Positions 6,464 to 6,480 of a DNA stretch of 6,480 nt are shown here, piece after piece. This DNA comes from Gammaproteobacteria bacterium (lineage in GTDB: Bacteria; Pseudomonadota; Gammaproteobacteria; JAABTG01). The notes beneath the pieces are model-generated. The model was not told where the DNA came from, searched no databases, and saw nothing but the letters and a program-made list of their open reading frames with translations. Where the stretch lies: the NCBI GenBank assembly GCA_030066245.1, contig JASJBY010000299.1:1-6480 (forward strand), written 5' to 3'. Position 1 is the stretch's first letter; the number at the start of each line of letters is the position of its first letter. A program made the translations under genes and the position numbers.

Positions 6464-6480
6464 GCTCGGGACTCCTCCCT

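Noticed and set aside
1..6480. CRISPR arrays, tRNA or rRNA genes, intact insertion sequences
   Set aside because: I looked for regularly spaced repeats, cloverleaf-like segments and transposase motifs with terminal inverted repeats and found none.

Overview
The window is about 60% G+C and reads as part of a polysaccharide (capsule, exopolysaccharide or O-antigen) sugar-nucleotide locus from a bacterium, most likely a high-GC proteobacterium. That guess rests on codon choice, a sigma70-type promoter and the protein families; no taxonomic marker is present. All convincing genes lie on the minus strand, so transcription runs from high to low coordinates.

In transcription order: (1) 6480-5818, a mostly non-coding leader with two hairpin-forming inverted repeats, one weak reading frame at the edge, and a good promoter (TTAACA, 17 bp, TATCAT) at 5930-5958; (2) 5817-4810, a UDP-glucuronate 4-epimerase that most likely starts at TTG with a strong ribosome binding site; (3) 4695-3403, a TviB/WbpO-type UDP-N-acetylhexosamine 6-dehydrogenase; (4) a 178-bp spacer with a short heptamer repeat; (5) 3224-1917, a UDP-glucose 6-dehydrogenase (Ugd); (6) about 1890-1077, the wreck of two dTDP-rhamnose genes, rmlA and rmlC, joined by deletion and broken by stops, frameshifts and loss of catalytic residues; (7) a 312-bp stretch with no recognisable gene; (8) 764-1, the N-terminal part of a membrane-bound WbpM/CapD-type nucleotide-sugar dehydratase running off the window.

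The intact genes fit together. Ugd turns UDP-glucose into UDP-glucuronate, the epimerase turns that into UDP-galacturonate, the TviB-like enzyme makes a UDP-N-acetylhexosaminuronate, and the WbpM-like enzyme would start 2-acetamido-2,6-dideoxy sugars. The predicted polymer is therefore acidic. The decayed rml genes suggest that an ancestor also made dTDP-rhamnose from this locus and that this part was lost, at least here. I see no new defence or regulatory system. The most notable item is the fused rmlA-rmlC relic, which leaves a 152-codon chimeric frame that automatic callers could mistake for a gene.
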